64,000 nt of DNA from Bacillota bacterium (lineage in GTDB: Bacteria > Bacillota > Clostridia > Acetivibrionales > DSM-2933). The stretch is taken from assembly GCA_023430975.1 (NCBI GenBank), contig JAEYYB010000009.1, positions 1 through 64,000 on the forward strand. Reading direction: 5' to 3'. Positions 1 through 7,785 of this stretch are shown piece after piece (the stretch's first letter is position 1; each line of letters starts with the position of its first letter). A program made the translations under genes and the position numbers. The notes beneath the pieces are model-generated. The model saw only the letters and a program-made list of their open reading frames with translations, had not been told where the DNA came from and ran no database searches.

Positions 1-35
1 CCAAAAATAATGAAAAACAACAATTTACCCGCATA

Positions 36-90
36 AAAAATCCACTCCTTTTAGAAAAATCACTAAATTTTCTAAAGGGGATGGATTTTA
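36..90. terminator. Hairpin, probable terminator of an upstream gene
   Basis: Two arms that read AAAATCCA..TTTAGAAAA and TTTTCTAAA..TGGATTTT face each other around a short loop. T-runs on both sides would let it work in either direction. It separates whatever lies left of the window from spoIID. Confidence 0.55.
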
Positions 91-270
91 ATCTTACAAA
101 GTGGATTTTTCTTTTTCATTTAACCAAATATAAATATAAATATAAATTATGAAAAAATAATGATGTAATATTTTTCTGATTATCCAATATATTTATTTCA
201 TGGACAACTGTAAATTAGATATTAACAAATTATTTTTGATCATGAATAATAAATATACAAGGGATACAAT

Positions 271-1272
271 ATGAAAAACATTACATACTATGTTCTGCTT
301 TTGATTTTAATCGTTATAATACTTCCGTTTTTGATAGTACGCGGATGTTCTGTTAACAATGTTCAATATATTGAAGAAGAGAAAATTACTGATCAGGAAA
401 CAGAGACGATCAGATTCATGAATGTAAAAGAAGGTGAAGTGCAGGAGGCGGATTTGGAGCAGTACATAAGAGGTGTACTTTCTGCTGAAATGCCTGCAAA
501 TTTCGAGTTGGAAGCATTAAAGGCTCAAGCAGTTGCGGCAAGGACTTACTTTTGGGGGAGGTATAAAGGCGTATATAAATCATCGGATAATAAGCATCCT
601 GATGTTTGCATATGTACAGATCCGGCACATTGCCAGGCATGGAAAAGCAAAGAGGATGCATATAAGGCATGGGGAACCGTCTCAGCCAAAGGCAATTGGG
701 AAAAATTAACCATGGCAGTCAGAGAGACAAAGGGGATAATAATAACATATAACAATGTCATAGCCAATCCCTTTTATCACTCGAACAGCGGCGGCAGGAC
801 TGAAAATATTGAGGATGTTTGGGGCGGAAATGGTGTTCCATATTTAAAAAGTGTGGTAAGCAAGGGTGAGGAAGAGGCTAATGTGTTTAAAAAAACAATT
901 TCCATGAAGGAGAAGGATTTTATTGAAAAGCTTAAAGAGAAATACAGTGATTTGAAATTTGATGAAGGAGATTTCATTAATAATATTGAAGCATTAAGCT
1001 TTACGCAGGGAGGTAGGGTTAGTACAATAAAAGTGGGCAATAAAGTATTAAAGGGTAACGACATAAGGAGCATTTTTTCACTCAATTCAACTAATTTTAA
1101 AATAGAAGAAAAGAAGGATGCCATATATATAACAACCATCGGATATGGCCATGGGGTTGGCATGAGCCAATGGGGTGCAAACTATCTGGCAAAGGAAGGC
1201 ATGAGTTTTGAAGAAATACTGAAGTATTATTATAAAGGTGTTGATATCTCTCAGTTGTCAGACTATAACTAA
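271..1272 (+). CDS. spoIID: Stage II sporulation protein D (SpoIID)
   Basis: This is the membrane-anchored peptidoglycan lytic transglycosylase of the engulfment complex, which works with SpoIIM and SpoIIP during endospore formation. The 333-residue protein starts with one membrane helix (about residues 5-24). It then shows the SpoIID domain: an early block ending AVAARTYFW, a Cys pair CICTDPAHC (about 112-120) typical of the domain's zinc site, the block HSNSGGRTENIEDVWGG, and the closing motif GYGHGVGMSQWGA (about 297-309). Length and motif order match the family. The start is an ATG behind a weak AAGGGA. It stands alone, with no spoIIIAA-AH or spoIIR neighbour in view. Family knowledge predicts mother-cell sigma-E control; I did not find a clear sigma-E promoter. 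Confidence 0.93.
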   Translation: MKNITYYVLLLILIVIILPFLIVRGCSVNNVQYIEEEKITDQETETIRFMNVKEGEVQEADLEQYIRGVLSAEMPANFELEALKAQAVAARTYFWGRYKGVYKSSDNKHPDVCICTDPAHCQAWKSKEDAYKAWGTVSAKGNWEKLTMAVRETKGIIITYNNVIANPFYHSNSGGRTENIEDVWGGNGVPYLKSVVSKGEEEANVFKKTISMKEKDFIEKLKEKYSDLKFDEGDFINNIEALSFTQGGRVSTIKVGNKVLKGNDIRSIFSLNSTNFKIEEKKDAIYITTIGYGHGVGMSQWGANYLAKEGMSFEEILKYYYKGVDISQLSDYN

Positions 1273-1436
1273 CCAGTTAGGTATTAAGAAATTATTAATT
1301 GAATTAATTGAATTAATTGAATTAAAAGATTAATGGGTCATTTCAAAAAACGCTTGAATAATATATTTTTGCAATGACCTTCCATAAAGTTGTTGCTGTA
1401 AATTAATATTATATATATAATTTTATAGAGTAACAT

Positions 1437-1540
1437 TTAGGCATTTTGAAAATATAACTTATCGTATAAATTCGCTCACGTGTTAACTTAACTCGTGAAC
1501 ACACGCTCAAAACGGTAAGTAATATCTCAATAATGCCTTA
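1437..1540 (-). repeat. Interspersed palindromic repeat, family B, copy 1
   Basis: The stretch from TTAGGCATTTTGAAAATA to TAATGCCTTA matches the reverse complement of the repeat at 12040-12185, including the block TTCGCTCACGTGTTAACTT. The ends are inverted (GGCATT/AATGCC). A separate hairpin, GGTCATT...AATGACC at about 1334-1380, lies just upstream. Together with short AATTGAATT tandem repeats near 1296-1325, these fill the spoIID-AraC gap. I see no gene there. Confidence 0.6.
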
Positions 1541-1563
1541 ATATGGATTAAGGTAGTGATAAT

Positions 1564-2454
1564 TTGAATAGTGATGCTCAACCGAAAATGTGGGAAAGCC
1601 TCAGAAATTCTACAGGATATATACCTGTTATAGTTAAGACGCTTGAAAGGATCCATGATAGAAACTGGTCGATGGAACCAAATAAACATGAGTTTTTTGA
1701 AATGGTATATATAAAAAAGGGACATGCGGTATTTGAAATATCCGGACAACCTGTGCCTATTGGTCCAAACGACATAGTAATAATAAAGCCAAACCAGAGC
1801 CACAAGTTTATTGTTAAGTCAGAAGACGGCTGTGAGTTTATTGTTCTTAACTTTAAATTTATTAACCAGTCCATCAGTGAGTTTTCAGAAGTACCCCTTG
1901 AGGATTTCCTTAATTTCGTCAGCAGCAAAGAGTCAGGTGCTTTTATTTCCTTGAAAGTAAGTCAAAAGAATGAGATTATAATAATTCTCAACAGGATTTT
2001 GAAAGAAAGAGAAAAGAAAGATATAGGCAGTGATTTTCTTGATCAACTTCTTGTTATGGAGTTGTTTGTATATATTTCCAGGGCCCTAAAGATGGAATGG
2101 GAATCCAGTATCATGGGCAAGAGTATGAAAGTCAAAGAGCTTATAAAAATTTCTGCAAATTATATAAATAACAATTTTGAGAGGGATATAACAATTGGGG
2201 ATATTGCAAAATACGTATTCTTAAGCTCCAGTTATTTTACAAGGGCTTTTAAAGAGGAAATGGGTATCAGCCCCATTAATTACCTTCTCAAGGTAAGAAT
2301 AGAAAGAGCCAAGGAGATACTGGCAGACGAGTCCTTAAAAATCGGTGATGTAGCCTTTGCTGTAGGTTTTTCAAACCAGCAGAGATTTAATGAAATATTT
2401 AAAAAATATACAAAGATGACACCGTTAAAGTATAGGAAGTCTTTGAAATCATAG
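1564..2454 (+). CDS. AraC family transcriptional regulator
   Basis: A 296-residue regulator with an N-terminal cupin-like sensing domain (about 25-130, with the stretch HEFFEMVYIKKGHAVFEI). The C-terminal double helix-turn-helix (about 195-294) has the AraC signature GDVAFAVGFSNQQRFNEIFK and TPLKYRK. Such proteins usually sense a small ligand, often a sugar, and activate a nearby operon. The start is TTG behind AAGGTAGTG. The next gene, leuB on the same strand, begins about 110 nt later; co-regulation is possible but not shown, since leucine genes are not typical AraC targets. Confidence 0.9.
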   Translation: MNSDAQPKMWESLRNSTGYIPVIVKTLERIHDRNWSMEPNKHEFFEMVYIKKGHAVFEISGQPVPIGPNDIVIIKPNQSHKFIVKSEDGCEFIVLNFKFINQSISEFSEVPLEDFLNFVSSKESGAFISLKVSQKNEIIIILNRILKEREKKDIGSDFLDQLLVMELFVYISRALKMEWESSIMGKSMKVKELIKISANYINNNFERDITIGDIAKYVFLSSSYFTRAFKEEMGISPINYLLKVRIERAKEILADESLKIGDVAFAVGFSNQQRFNEIFKKYTKMTPLKYRKSLKS

Positions 2455-2563
2455 AGCAAAAAACATTAAAAAAGCATGTAAATGAGATTAATAACAGGAA
2501 GAATAATTGTTTTTGCTGTTATATAATATACGAGGAATAGGATATTTATTAGGAGGTTTATTT

Positions 2564-3652
2564 ATGGCACAGAAAACATTTAAAATAACAGTTCTTCCAG
2601 GAGACGGAATAGGCCCTGAAGTAATTAAGCAGGCTATTGCCACTATCAAAGAAGTTGAGAAAAAGTATGATTATAAATTTGAGCTTACTGAGGCTCTTAT
2701 AGGGGGATGTGCCATAGATGCACATGGGGTTCCCCTTCCGGACAGTACATTAGAACAGTGTAAGTTAAGTGATGCGGTACTGCTTGGTGCTGTCGGTGGC
2801 GCGAAATGGGACACGTTTCCAGGTCATGTAAGGCCTGAGGCGGGACTTCTTGCTATAAGAGCAGGGCTTGGATTGTTTGCCAACTTAAGACCGGCTATTA
2901 TATACAGTTCACTTAAGAATGCATCACCATTAAGAGCTGATATAGTTAAGGATGGAATCGATATAATGGTAGTAAGGGAGCTAACGGGTGGTATATACTT
3001 TGGAAAAAGAGGCAGAACTGCCGTTGAAGGAATGGGAGAGGCGGCTTATGACACAGAGATGTATAGTGTTGGTGAGGTTGAAAGGATTGCAAGAGTTGGC
3101 TTTGAGTCAGCGATGAAGAGAAATAAAATACTTACTTCAGTTGATAAGGCTAATGTTCTTGAAAGCTCAAGACTTTGGAGAGAAGTAGTTATTAAAATGT
3201 CCAAAGATTATCCGGAAGTTACTCTCAACCACATGTATGTTGACAATGCAGCCATGCAGTTGGTTAGAAACCCAATGCAGTTTGATGTTATAGTTACGTC
3301 GAATTTGTTTGGAGATATACTGTCAGATGAGGCTTCAATGATAACCGGTTCCATAGGAATGCTGCCATCAGCCAGCCTTGGTGCAGGCACTCTTGGTTTG
3401 TATGAGCCTATTCATGGATCGGCACCTGATATAGCAGGTCAGGATAAAGCAAATCCGATAGCTACAATTTTGTCAGTTGCAATGATGATGAGGTATAGCT
3501 GCGGTCTTGAGGATGTAGCTAAAGATATCGAAACAGCTGTAGAAAGGGTACTTGAAAAAGGCTACAGAACAGGAGATATTGTAAGTGAAGGAAACGAATT
3601 GGTTGGAACCATGAAGATGGGAAGCCTCATTACAAGTGAAATTTCAAAGTAA
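2564..3652 (+). CDS. leuB: 3-isopropylmalate dehydrogenase
   Basis: It catalyses the NAD-dependent oxidative decarboxylation of 3-isopropylmalate in leucine synthesis. The ATG at 2564 is preferred because AGGAGG sits 7 nt upstream; an in-frame start at 2507 would add 19 residues without a ribosome site. The protein (362 residues) starts with the family signature LPGDGIGPEV, has the substrate and cofactor segment LLGAVGGAKWD and the active-site tyrosine block VRELTGGIYFGKRG. It also has the metal-binding segment SNLFGDILSDEASMITGSIG and the NAD-site segment EPIHGSAPDIAGQDKANP. Unusually it stands apart from leuA, leuC and leuD, none of which is in the window. A hairpin follows 12 nt after the stop. 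Confidence 0.95.
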   Translation: MAQKTFKITVLPGDGIGPEVIKQAIATIKEVEKKYDYKFELTEALIGGCAIDAHGVPLPDSTLEQCKLSDAVLLGAVGGAKWDTFPGHVRPEAGLLAIRAGLGLFANLRPAIIYSSLKNASPLRADIVKDGIDIMVVRELTGGIYFGKRGRTAVEGMGEAAYDTEMYSVGEVERIARVGFESAMKRNKILTSVDKANVLESSRLWREVVIKMSKDYPEVTLNHMYVDNAAMQLVRNPMQFDVIVTSNLFGDILSDEASMITGSIGMLPSASLGAGTLGLYEPIHGSAPDIAGQDKANPIATILSVAMMMRYSCGLEDVAKDIETAVERVLEKGYRTGDIVSEGNELVGTMKMGSLITSEISK

Positions 3653-3664
3653 AAATAATAAAAG

Positions 3665-3691
3665 AAGGATATCCTATAATGGGATATCCTT
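3665..3691. terminator. Hairpin between leuB and the convergent LexA-like gene
   Basis: AAGGATATCC and GGATATCCTT form a perfect 10-bp stem with a 7-nt loop, followed by TTAAATTT. The T-tract is weak, but the position between two converging genes supports a bidirectional terminator. Confidence 0.6.
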
Positions 3692-3811
3692 TAAATTTGA
3701 AACCTTGTAATACCAGAAATTTTTATTTACCCCTAACATTTTTCAAGGCAATTGATATAAATTAATAATAGTTTTAACGAGATCTTCCTCCAATAAGCTA
3801 AATTCAGATGA

Positions 3812-4456
3812 TTAATATTTAGTATATTTTCCTACTAGTCTACCAACTATCATTACTTCATCTTTGTTAAAAGTTTCTCTTCCAAGTAAATTACTGTCTG
3901 CTTTAAGTGTGATAGTTTCTTCGTTCTCGCCCTTATAGTACTTTCTTAAGAGTACTGAGTTTTCAAATAGAATCAAAACAATATCTCCATCGCATATGTT
4001 TGACTCCCTTGAAATTACTAGAACATCTTCATACTTTATCCCACTATCAATCAAACTGTTATCAGGACAGTTTAAAATAAAACAATCAGTCGCATCCTCG
4101 AGGAAATCCGGAGGTACTGGCTGATATTTGACAACATTATATATGCTGTACAAATCACTGATATTTCTTTTACTTATCTTTTTCACTTCAGGAATATATG
4201 CAGGATCTGTATACTGGGAATTCCCAGAAACAAGCTTGATAGAACGTGCCATGCCTATTTCTCTTTTTATGACTCCTTTTTGCTGAAGTCTGTTTAAAAT
4301 CCCTTGTACGGCTCCTGGTGTTTTTTCCCCTACCATTTCACCTATTTCTCTAACTGTTGGAGGAATACCATTTTCTCTAATAAATGTTTCGATTACAGAA
4401 TAAATCTTCTTTTGCTTTGACGTAAGTGAATCAAATTCAGAAGGCACACTCATCAC
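3812..4456 (-). CDS. LexA-like repressor, divergent and probably not self-cleaving
   Basis: The N-terminal 75 residues fit the LexA winged-helix DNA-binding domain (LTSKQKKIYSVIETF, then IPPTVREIGEMVG). The C-terminal part (about 120-214) resembles the S24 peptidase fold. The nucleophile region is PDNSLIDSGI, so Ser134 is kept where LexA has GDSM. However, the usual Ala-Gly cleavage site between the domains is absent (the linker reads VKKISKRNISDLYS), and the expected lysine of ATVKRF falls on Arg171, with Lys172 next to it. It may be a repressor that answers to something other than RecA. It is transcribed away from the long gap 4457-5157. I see no clear GAAC-N4-GTTC operator at its start. 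Confidence 0.8.
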   Translation of the reverse strand: MMSVPSEFDSLTSKQKKIYSVIETFIRENGIPPTVREIGEMVGEKTPGAVQGILNRLQQKGVIKREIGMARSIKLVSGNSQYTDPAYIPEVKKISKRNISDLYSIYNVVKYQPVPPDFLEDATDCFILNCPDNSLIDSGIKYEDVLVISRESNICDGDIVLILFENSVLLRKYYKGENEETITLKADSNLLGRETFNKDEVMIVGRLVGKYTKY

Positions 4457-5157
4457 CCTTTTTAATAAAGTATTAGAAATATTGATAAAGAAAACAAATT
4501 ATCAAAAACAATATTAACAGACTTTTAGGAAAAATTCAAATTATATAATAACAATTATGTAAATTAGATACAAGTTATTAAGTACCATTTTAAAGGCAAA
4601 GTCTCACATGTTCAATATACATGTATTGTAAAAAACAATGAAAGCTCAATTATATAAGGGGGTTGATGGTTTACATAAATACTATATATTTTAGAGATAA
4701 TTATTATATGAACTTTCGTATACAATAAATAATAAAATTAACAGAAAATTAACAATTTTTACATAGTTGAATGGAAATATGTAACGGCATAAATGCGAAC
4801 AAGCAGCAATGTTATTCCTAAATGTATTAATATTATATCGGTGGTTATATTATATAGTGGTAGTACTATATTAATTAGGGCATTCTGCCGTTTACTGGGT
4901 TCTATATATGTTACGAAAAAGATTTTACATTAGTAAATGCAGTTGAATCGTCTGCATTTGCATTATCAAAGATGAATTTTTCGCAACATATGAATCAAGG
5001 AAAATGTTTTGCAATAATTAAAAATGTAAAATGATTATTGCAGAACATATTGAACAAAATCGCGAAGTGATTTTGCAACCTTCATGTTGTCGTGAGAGAT
5101 TGTGTATGTAGAATACTCCATAATTTCCTAGACATTAAAAAGACTTGAGGTGAAATA
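4457..5157. other. Long AT-rich intergenic region
   Basis: About 700 nt without a convincing gene. It separates the divergent LexA-like gene and iadA, so it must hold both promoters. The only coding hint is a 20-codon frame at 4666-4728 behind a good AAGGGGG site, too short to call. An inverted pair ACATG...CATGT lies near 4606-4624. I recognise no riboswitch. Confidence 0.5.
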
Positions 5158-6306
5158 TTGTTTAAATTATTGAAAGGTGGCAACATATATAGCCCGCAGT
5201 ATCTCGGGAAAATGGATATTTTGGTTGCTTTAGGAAAGATAATTAAAGTTGAAGAAAATATTTCGATAGATGGGCTTTGGGATGTTGAAACCATTGATTG
5301 CACTGGAAAGATTATTTTACCGGGAATTATAGATCAGCATCTGCACATCATAGGCGGAGGCGGAGAAAATGGCCCTTTAAGCAGAATACCGGAAATATAT
5401 TTGACTGATATAGTGAATGCAGGAATAACAACTGTTGTGGGCGTTTTAGGATTTGACGGACTGACAAGGAACATGGCTGGACTTCTTGCAAAAGCCAAGT
5501 CACTGGAAGCTGAAGGCGTTAACACGTTTATTTATACAGGCAGCTATGGATTACCGACAACAACACTCACAGGAAAAGTTATTTCAGATATAACATTTAT
5601 TGATAAAGTAATCGGTGCGGGAGAAATAGCAATATCTGATTACAGAAGCAGCCACCCGGATATCAAGGAATTAAAGTCACTTGCGTATGAGGTGAAAATT
5701 GGTTCAATGATATCAAATAAAGCAGGTGTTGTTCATATACATGTTGGTGACGGTAAGGACGGAATAAAACCTTTAAAGGATCTTTTAAATGACTCGGAGT
5801 TTCCCATTGATATGTTTGTTCCTACACATATTAACAGAAACAAGATGTTGTTTGAGCAGGGATTGGAGTATTTAAAAACAGGAGGAAATATTGATCTGAC
5901 CGCAGGAAGTACGGGCGGAATAGGGTATGATGTACCCGATGCATTATCTACAATAACCGAAAGGAAGATAGGGTTTGACAGGGTAACAATATCATCTGAT
6001 GCTAACGGGAGCATACCTGACATCAATGGCCAGCCTGGTGTTGGTAAGGTTAATATGCTCATTGATGACATAAGGTCAAGCATTATCCAGAAAGGTTTGA
6101 AAATTGAAGATGTATTTAGAACTGTAACAGCAAATGTAGCACAACTATTAAAGATCTACCCGCAAAAGGGAGTTTTGAAAAATGGAAGTGATGCTGATAT
6201 TTTGGTGATGGATGACAAGGAGCTCAAAATATTTGAACTTATAGTAAATGGGATAAGCTTTGTACACGAAGGAAAAACAATAAAAAAAGGGAGCTACGAA
6301 AATTAA
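5158..6306 (+). CDS. iadA: Isoaspartyl dipeptidase (beta-aspartyl peptidase)
   Basis: A metal-dependent amidohydrolase-family dipeptidase (M38) that cuts beta-aspartyl dipeptides. Of the 382 residues, the binuclear metal motif DQHLHIIGGGGENGP lies near 58-72, and the catalytic aspartate block SSDANGSIPDINGQPG near 280-295. The start is TTG at 5158, 5 nt after GAGGTG. Its closeness to cyanophycinase (6936) and cyanophycin synthetase (7786) suggests the substrate: cyanophycinase releases beta-Asp-Arg dipeptides, and an isoaspartyl dipeptidase is needed to free Asp and Arg. This link is inference from neighbourhood plus known pathway logic. Confidence 0.93.
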   Translation: MFKLLKGGNIYSPQYLGKMDILVALGKIIKVEENISIDGLWDVETIDCTGKIILPGIIDQHLHIIGGGGENGPLSRIPEIYLTDIVNAGITTVVGVLGFDGLTRNMAGLLAKAKSLEAEGVNTFIYTGSYGLPTTTLTGKVISDITFIDKVIGAGEIAISDYRSSHPDIKELKSLAYEVKIGSMISNKAGVVHIHVGDGKDGIKPLKDLLNDSEFPIDMFVPTHINRNKMLFEQGLEYLKTGGNIDLTAGSTGGIGYDVPDALSTITERKIGFDRVTISSDANGSIPDINGQPGVGKVNMLIDDIRSSIIQKGLKIEDVFRTVTANVAQLLKIYPQKGVLKNGSDADILVMDDKELKIFELIVNGISFVHEGKTIKKGSYEN

Positions 6307-6307
6307 T

Positions 6308-6463
6308 ATGGCATCATTACTAACTCAAATAATAAATGGGTTTTATTACTTTTTTTGCGTAATTAGTAACATAATTGTTTATAAACTGGGTTTTATAGCT
6401 TTACTATTTTTAGCCCTTATTGGCTATAAATTATATAACAGGATTGGCAAGAAGAATTACTAA
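6308..6463 (+). CDS. Possible 51-residue membrane miniprotein
   Basis: An open frame begins 2 nt after the iadA stop. It encodes MASLLTQIINGFYYFF, a second hydrophobic run (about 28-40) and a basic tail NRIGKKNY. One or two membrane helices are plausible. The nearest purine-rich site, GGGAG, is about 17 nt upstream inside iadA, so initiation would need coupling to iadA translation. I do not recognise a family. It could be chance reading of AT-rich DNA, but the positive tail after a helix looks genuine. Confidence 0.4.
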   Translation: MASLLTQIINGFYYFFCVISNIIVYKLGFIALLFLALIGYKLYNRIGKKNY

Positions 6464-6493
6464 GTGTGAAAAATAATAAATAGTACTTAATAG

Positions 6494-6590
6494 ATGAAAA
6501 GTGAATAATCTTTTAGATTTGTCTATCGCAAATCCCGTAAAAGCGTTCGTTATTAGCTATGACAAATGTAAGATCATAAACACTTTTCAT
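6494..6590 (+). repeat. 97-bp palindromic repeat, family A, copy 1
   Basis: It runs from ATGAAAAGTGAATAATC to AACACTTTTCAT. Terminal inverted repeats enclose a second inverted pair, AGATTTGTC and GACAAATGT, around a GCAAATCCCGT core. The same length and layout recur at 11181, 30073 and 52579. No open reading frame is inside. Confidence 0.85.
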
Positions 6591-6593
6591 ATA

Positions 6594-6628
6594 ATACCGA
6601 ACTGATATATAGCTTTACAGTTCGGTAT
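6594..6628. promoter_or_regulatory. Perfect 11-bp inverted repeat ahead of the small membrane gene
   Basis: ATACCGAACTG and CAGTTCGGTAT enclose 13 nt. The stem is perfect, but what follows (CTATAATATAAAAAGG) is not a T-tract. It is therefore more likely an operator or leader hairpin for 6652-10416 than a terminator. Confidence 0.45.
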
Positions 6629-6651
6629 CTATAATATAAAAAGGTGATTGT

Positions 6652-6924
6652 ATGAATGATTACGGTATAAGTAAAAGCAGTGGTACATTGACTAAAGGGA
6701 TTGTGCTAAGCATAGGTATAGGCTGGATATGTGCTTTTTTATCACTTTTTATTTTACCATATGCTTTTGGTGTTATTGGAGTAATAATGGGTATATTAGC
6801 TGCGAAAAATGGCAGCAGGCATGGATTACCTATTATAATGGCTAATATAATTCTTATGGGAATAGGACTTATGTTTAATAATGTAATATTGGATTACACT
6901 ATGCACAACATCTATGGAAGGTAA
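6652..6924 (+). CDS. Small integral membrane protein, unknown function
   Basis: A 90-residue protein with two or three membrane segments: about 17-35, 39-50 with a GVIGVIMGILAAKNG turn, and 58-78. It starts at an ATG behind AAAGGTG. Its stop overlaps the first possible ATG of the cyanophycinase frame (TAATG), so the two are probably translated together. The glycine-rich helix and AAKNGSRHG turn resemble small DUF4190-like membrane proteins, but I cannot name a function. The conserved link to cphB, if it recurs in other genomes, would make it a candidate for cyanophycin granule or amino acid handling. Confidence 0.85.
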   Translation: MNDYGISKSSGTLTKGIVLSIGIGWICAFLSLFILPYAFGVIGVIMGILAAKNGSRHGLPIIMANIILMGIGLMFNNVILDYTMHNIYGR

Positions 6925-6935
6925 TGGAGGATCTA

Positions 6936-7745
6936 ATGGAAGAAAAATCGAAGGGAAACCTGGTTATTATCGGTGGTGCTGAAGATAAGAAGGGTGAAAG
7001 CAAAATTCTTAAAAAAGTCGCTGAAATAGCTGGGTTTGGTGATATGGAGTTTATTGTTCTGACAACAGCTACTGAGCACCCGATAGAAGTCGGAAATGAA
7101 TATCTGAACGTATTTCAAAGGCTTGGTATAAATAATATCGAGGTCCTTGATATAAGTACAAGGGAAGATGCAAATGATGTGGAGAATTACAATAAGATCA
7201 TAAATTCTGGAGGCATCTTTATGACCGGTGGGGATCAGTTGAGGATAACAAGTATTCTTGGCGGTACCAAGGTTTTCAATGCACTTATTGAGGCATATCT
7301 TAAGGGTGTTGTTATAGCAGGCACAAGTGCCGGGGCTTCAGTTATGAGTAACACTATGATTGTTGATGGAAACAGCAACGATCCTGCAAGGAAATGTACT
7401 CTCAAAATGGCATCCGGTTTAGGACTTCTGGAAGAGGCTATAATTGATCAGCATTTTGACCAAAGGGGAAGGTTCGGACGTCTCATGTGTGGTGTGGCGG
7501 AAAATCCCCATATGCTTGGTATCGGAATTGATGAGGATACAGCAATCAGGGTTTATCCTGATGCACATTTTGAAGTTGTGGGCTCATATGCAGTTACAAT
7601 AATAGACGGAAAATCCATTGTTAGCTCTAATGTATCTGAATTAAAGCCTGATGAAATACTGGCAATAGCTAATGTAACGGTTCATGTATTGCCTGAAGGC
7701 TACGGTTTTGATATGAAAAGAAGAGAAGTTCTTCGATTGCATTGA
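6936..7745 (+). CDS. cphB: Cyanophycinase
   Basis: A peptidase S51 serine exopeptidase that cuts cyanophycin into beta-Asp-Arg dipeptides. The ATG at 6936 is chosen because GGAGG lies 5 nt upstream; the ATG at 6924 has no spaced site. The protein (269 residues) shows VIIGGAEDK, then GGIFMTGGDQLRI, the nucleophile elbow AGTSAGASVMS with the catalytic Ser, and IDQHFDQRGRFGRL, all diagnostic of CphB. There is no signal peptide, so it acts on intracellular granules. It lies between the small membrane gene and cphA in a tight run. Confidence 0.96.
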   Translation: MEEKSKGNLVIIGGAEDKKGESKILKKVAEIAGFGDMEFIVLTTATEHPIEVGNEYLNVFQRLGINNIEVLDISTREDANDVENYNKIINSGGIFMTGGDQLRITSILGGTKVFNALIEAYLKGVVIAGTSAGASVMSNTMIVDGNSNDPARKCTLKMASGLGLLEEAIIDQHFDQRGRFGRLMCGVAENPHMLGIGIDEDTAIRVYPDAHFEVVGSYAVTIIDGKSIVSSNVSELKPDEILAIANVTVHVLPEGYGFDMKRREVLRLH

Positions 7746-7785
7746 TATATTTATCACTTTCAATATGGTTTCAGGAGGAAGGAAA

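Noticed and set aside
2507..2563. Upstream in-frame extension of leuB
   Set aside because: The ATG at 2564 has AGGAGG at proper spacing, and the extension adds residues absent from the family.
4666..4728. 20-codon frame behind AAGGGGG in the LexA-iadA gap
   Set aside because: Too short to support; the ribosome-like site alone is not enough in AT-rich DNA.
5041..5056. GAACATATTGAAC as an SOS box
   Set aside because: The halves are direct rather than inverted, and it lies far from the LexA-like gene's start.
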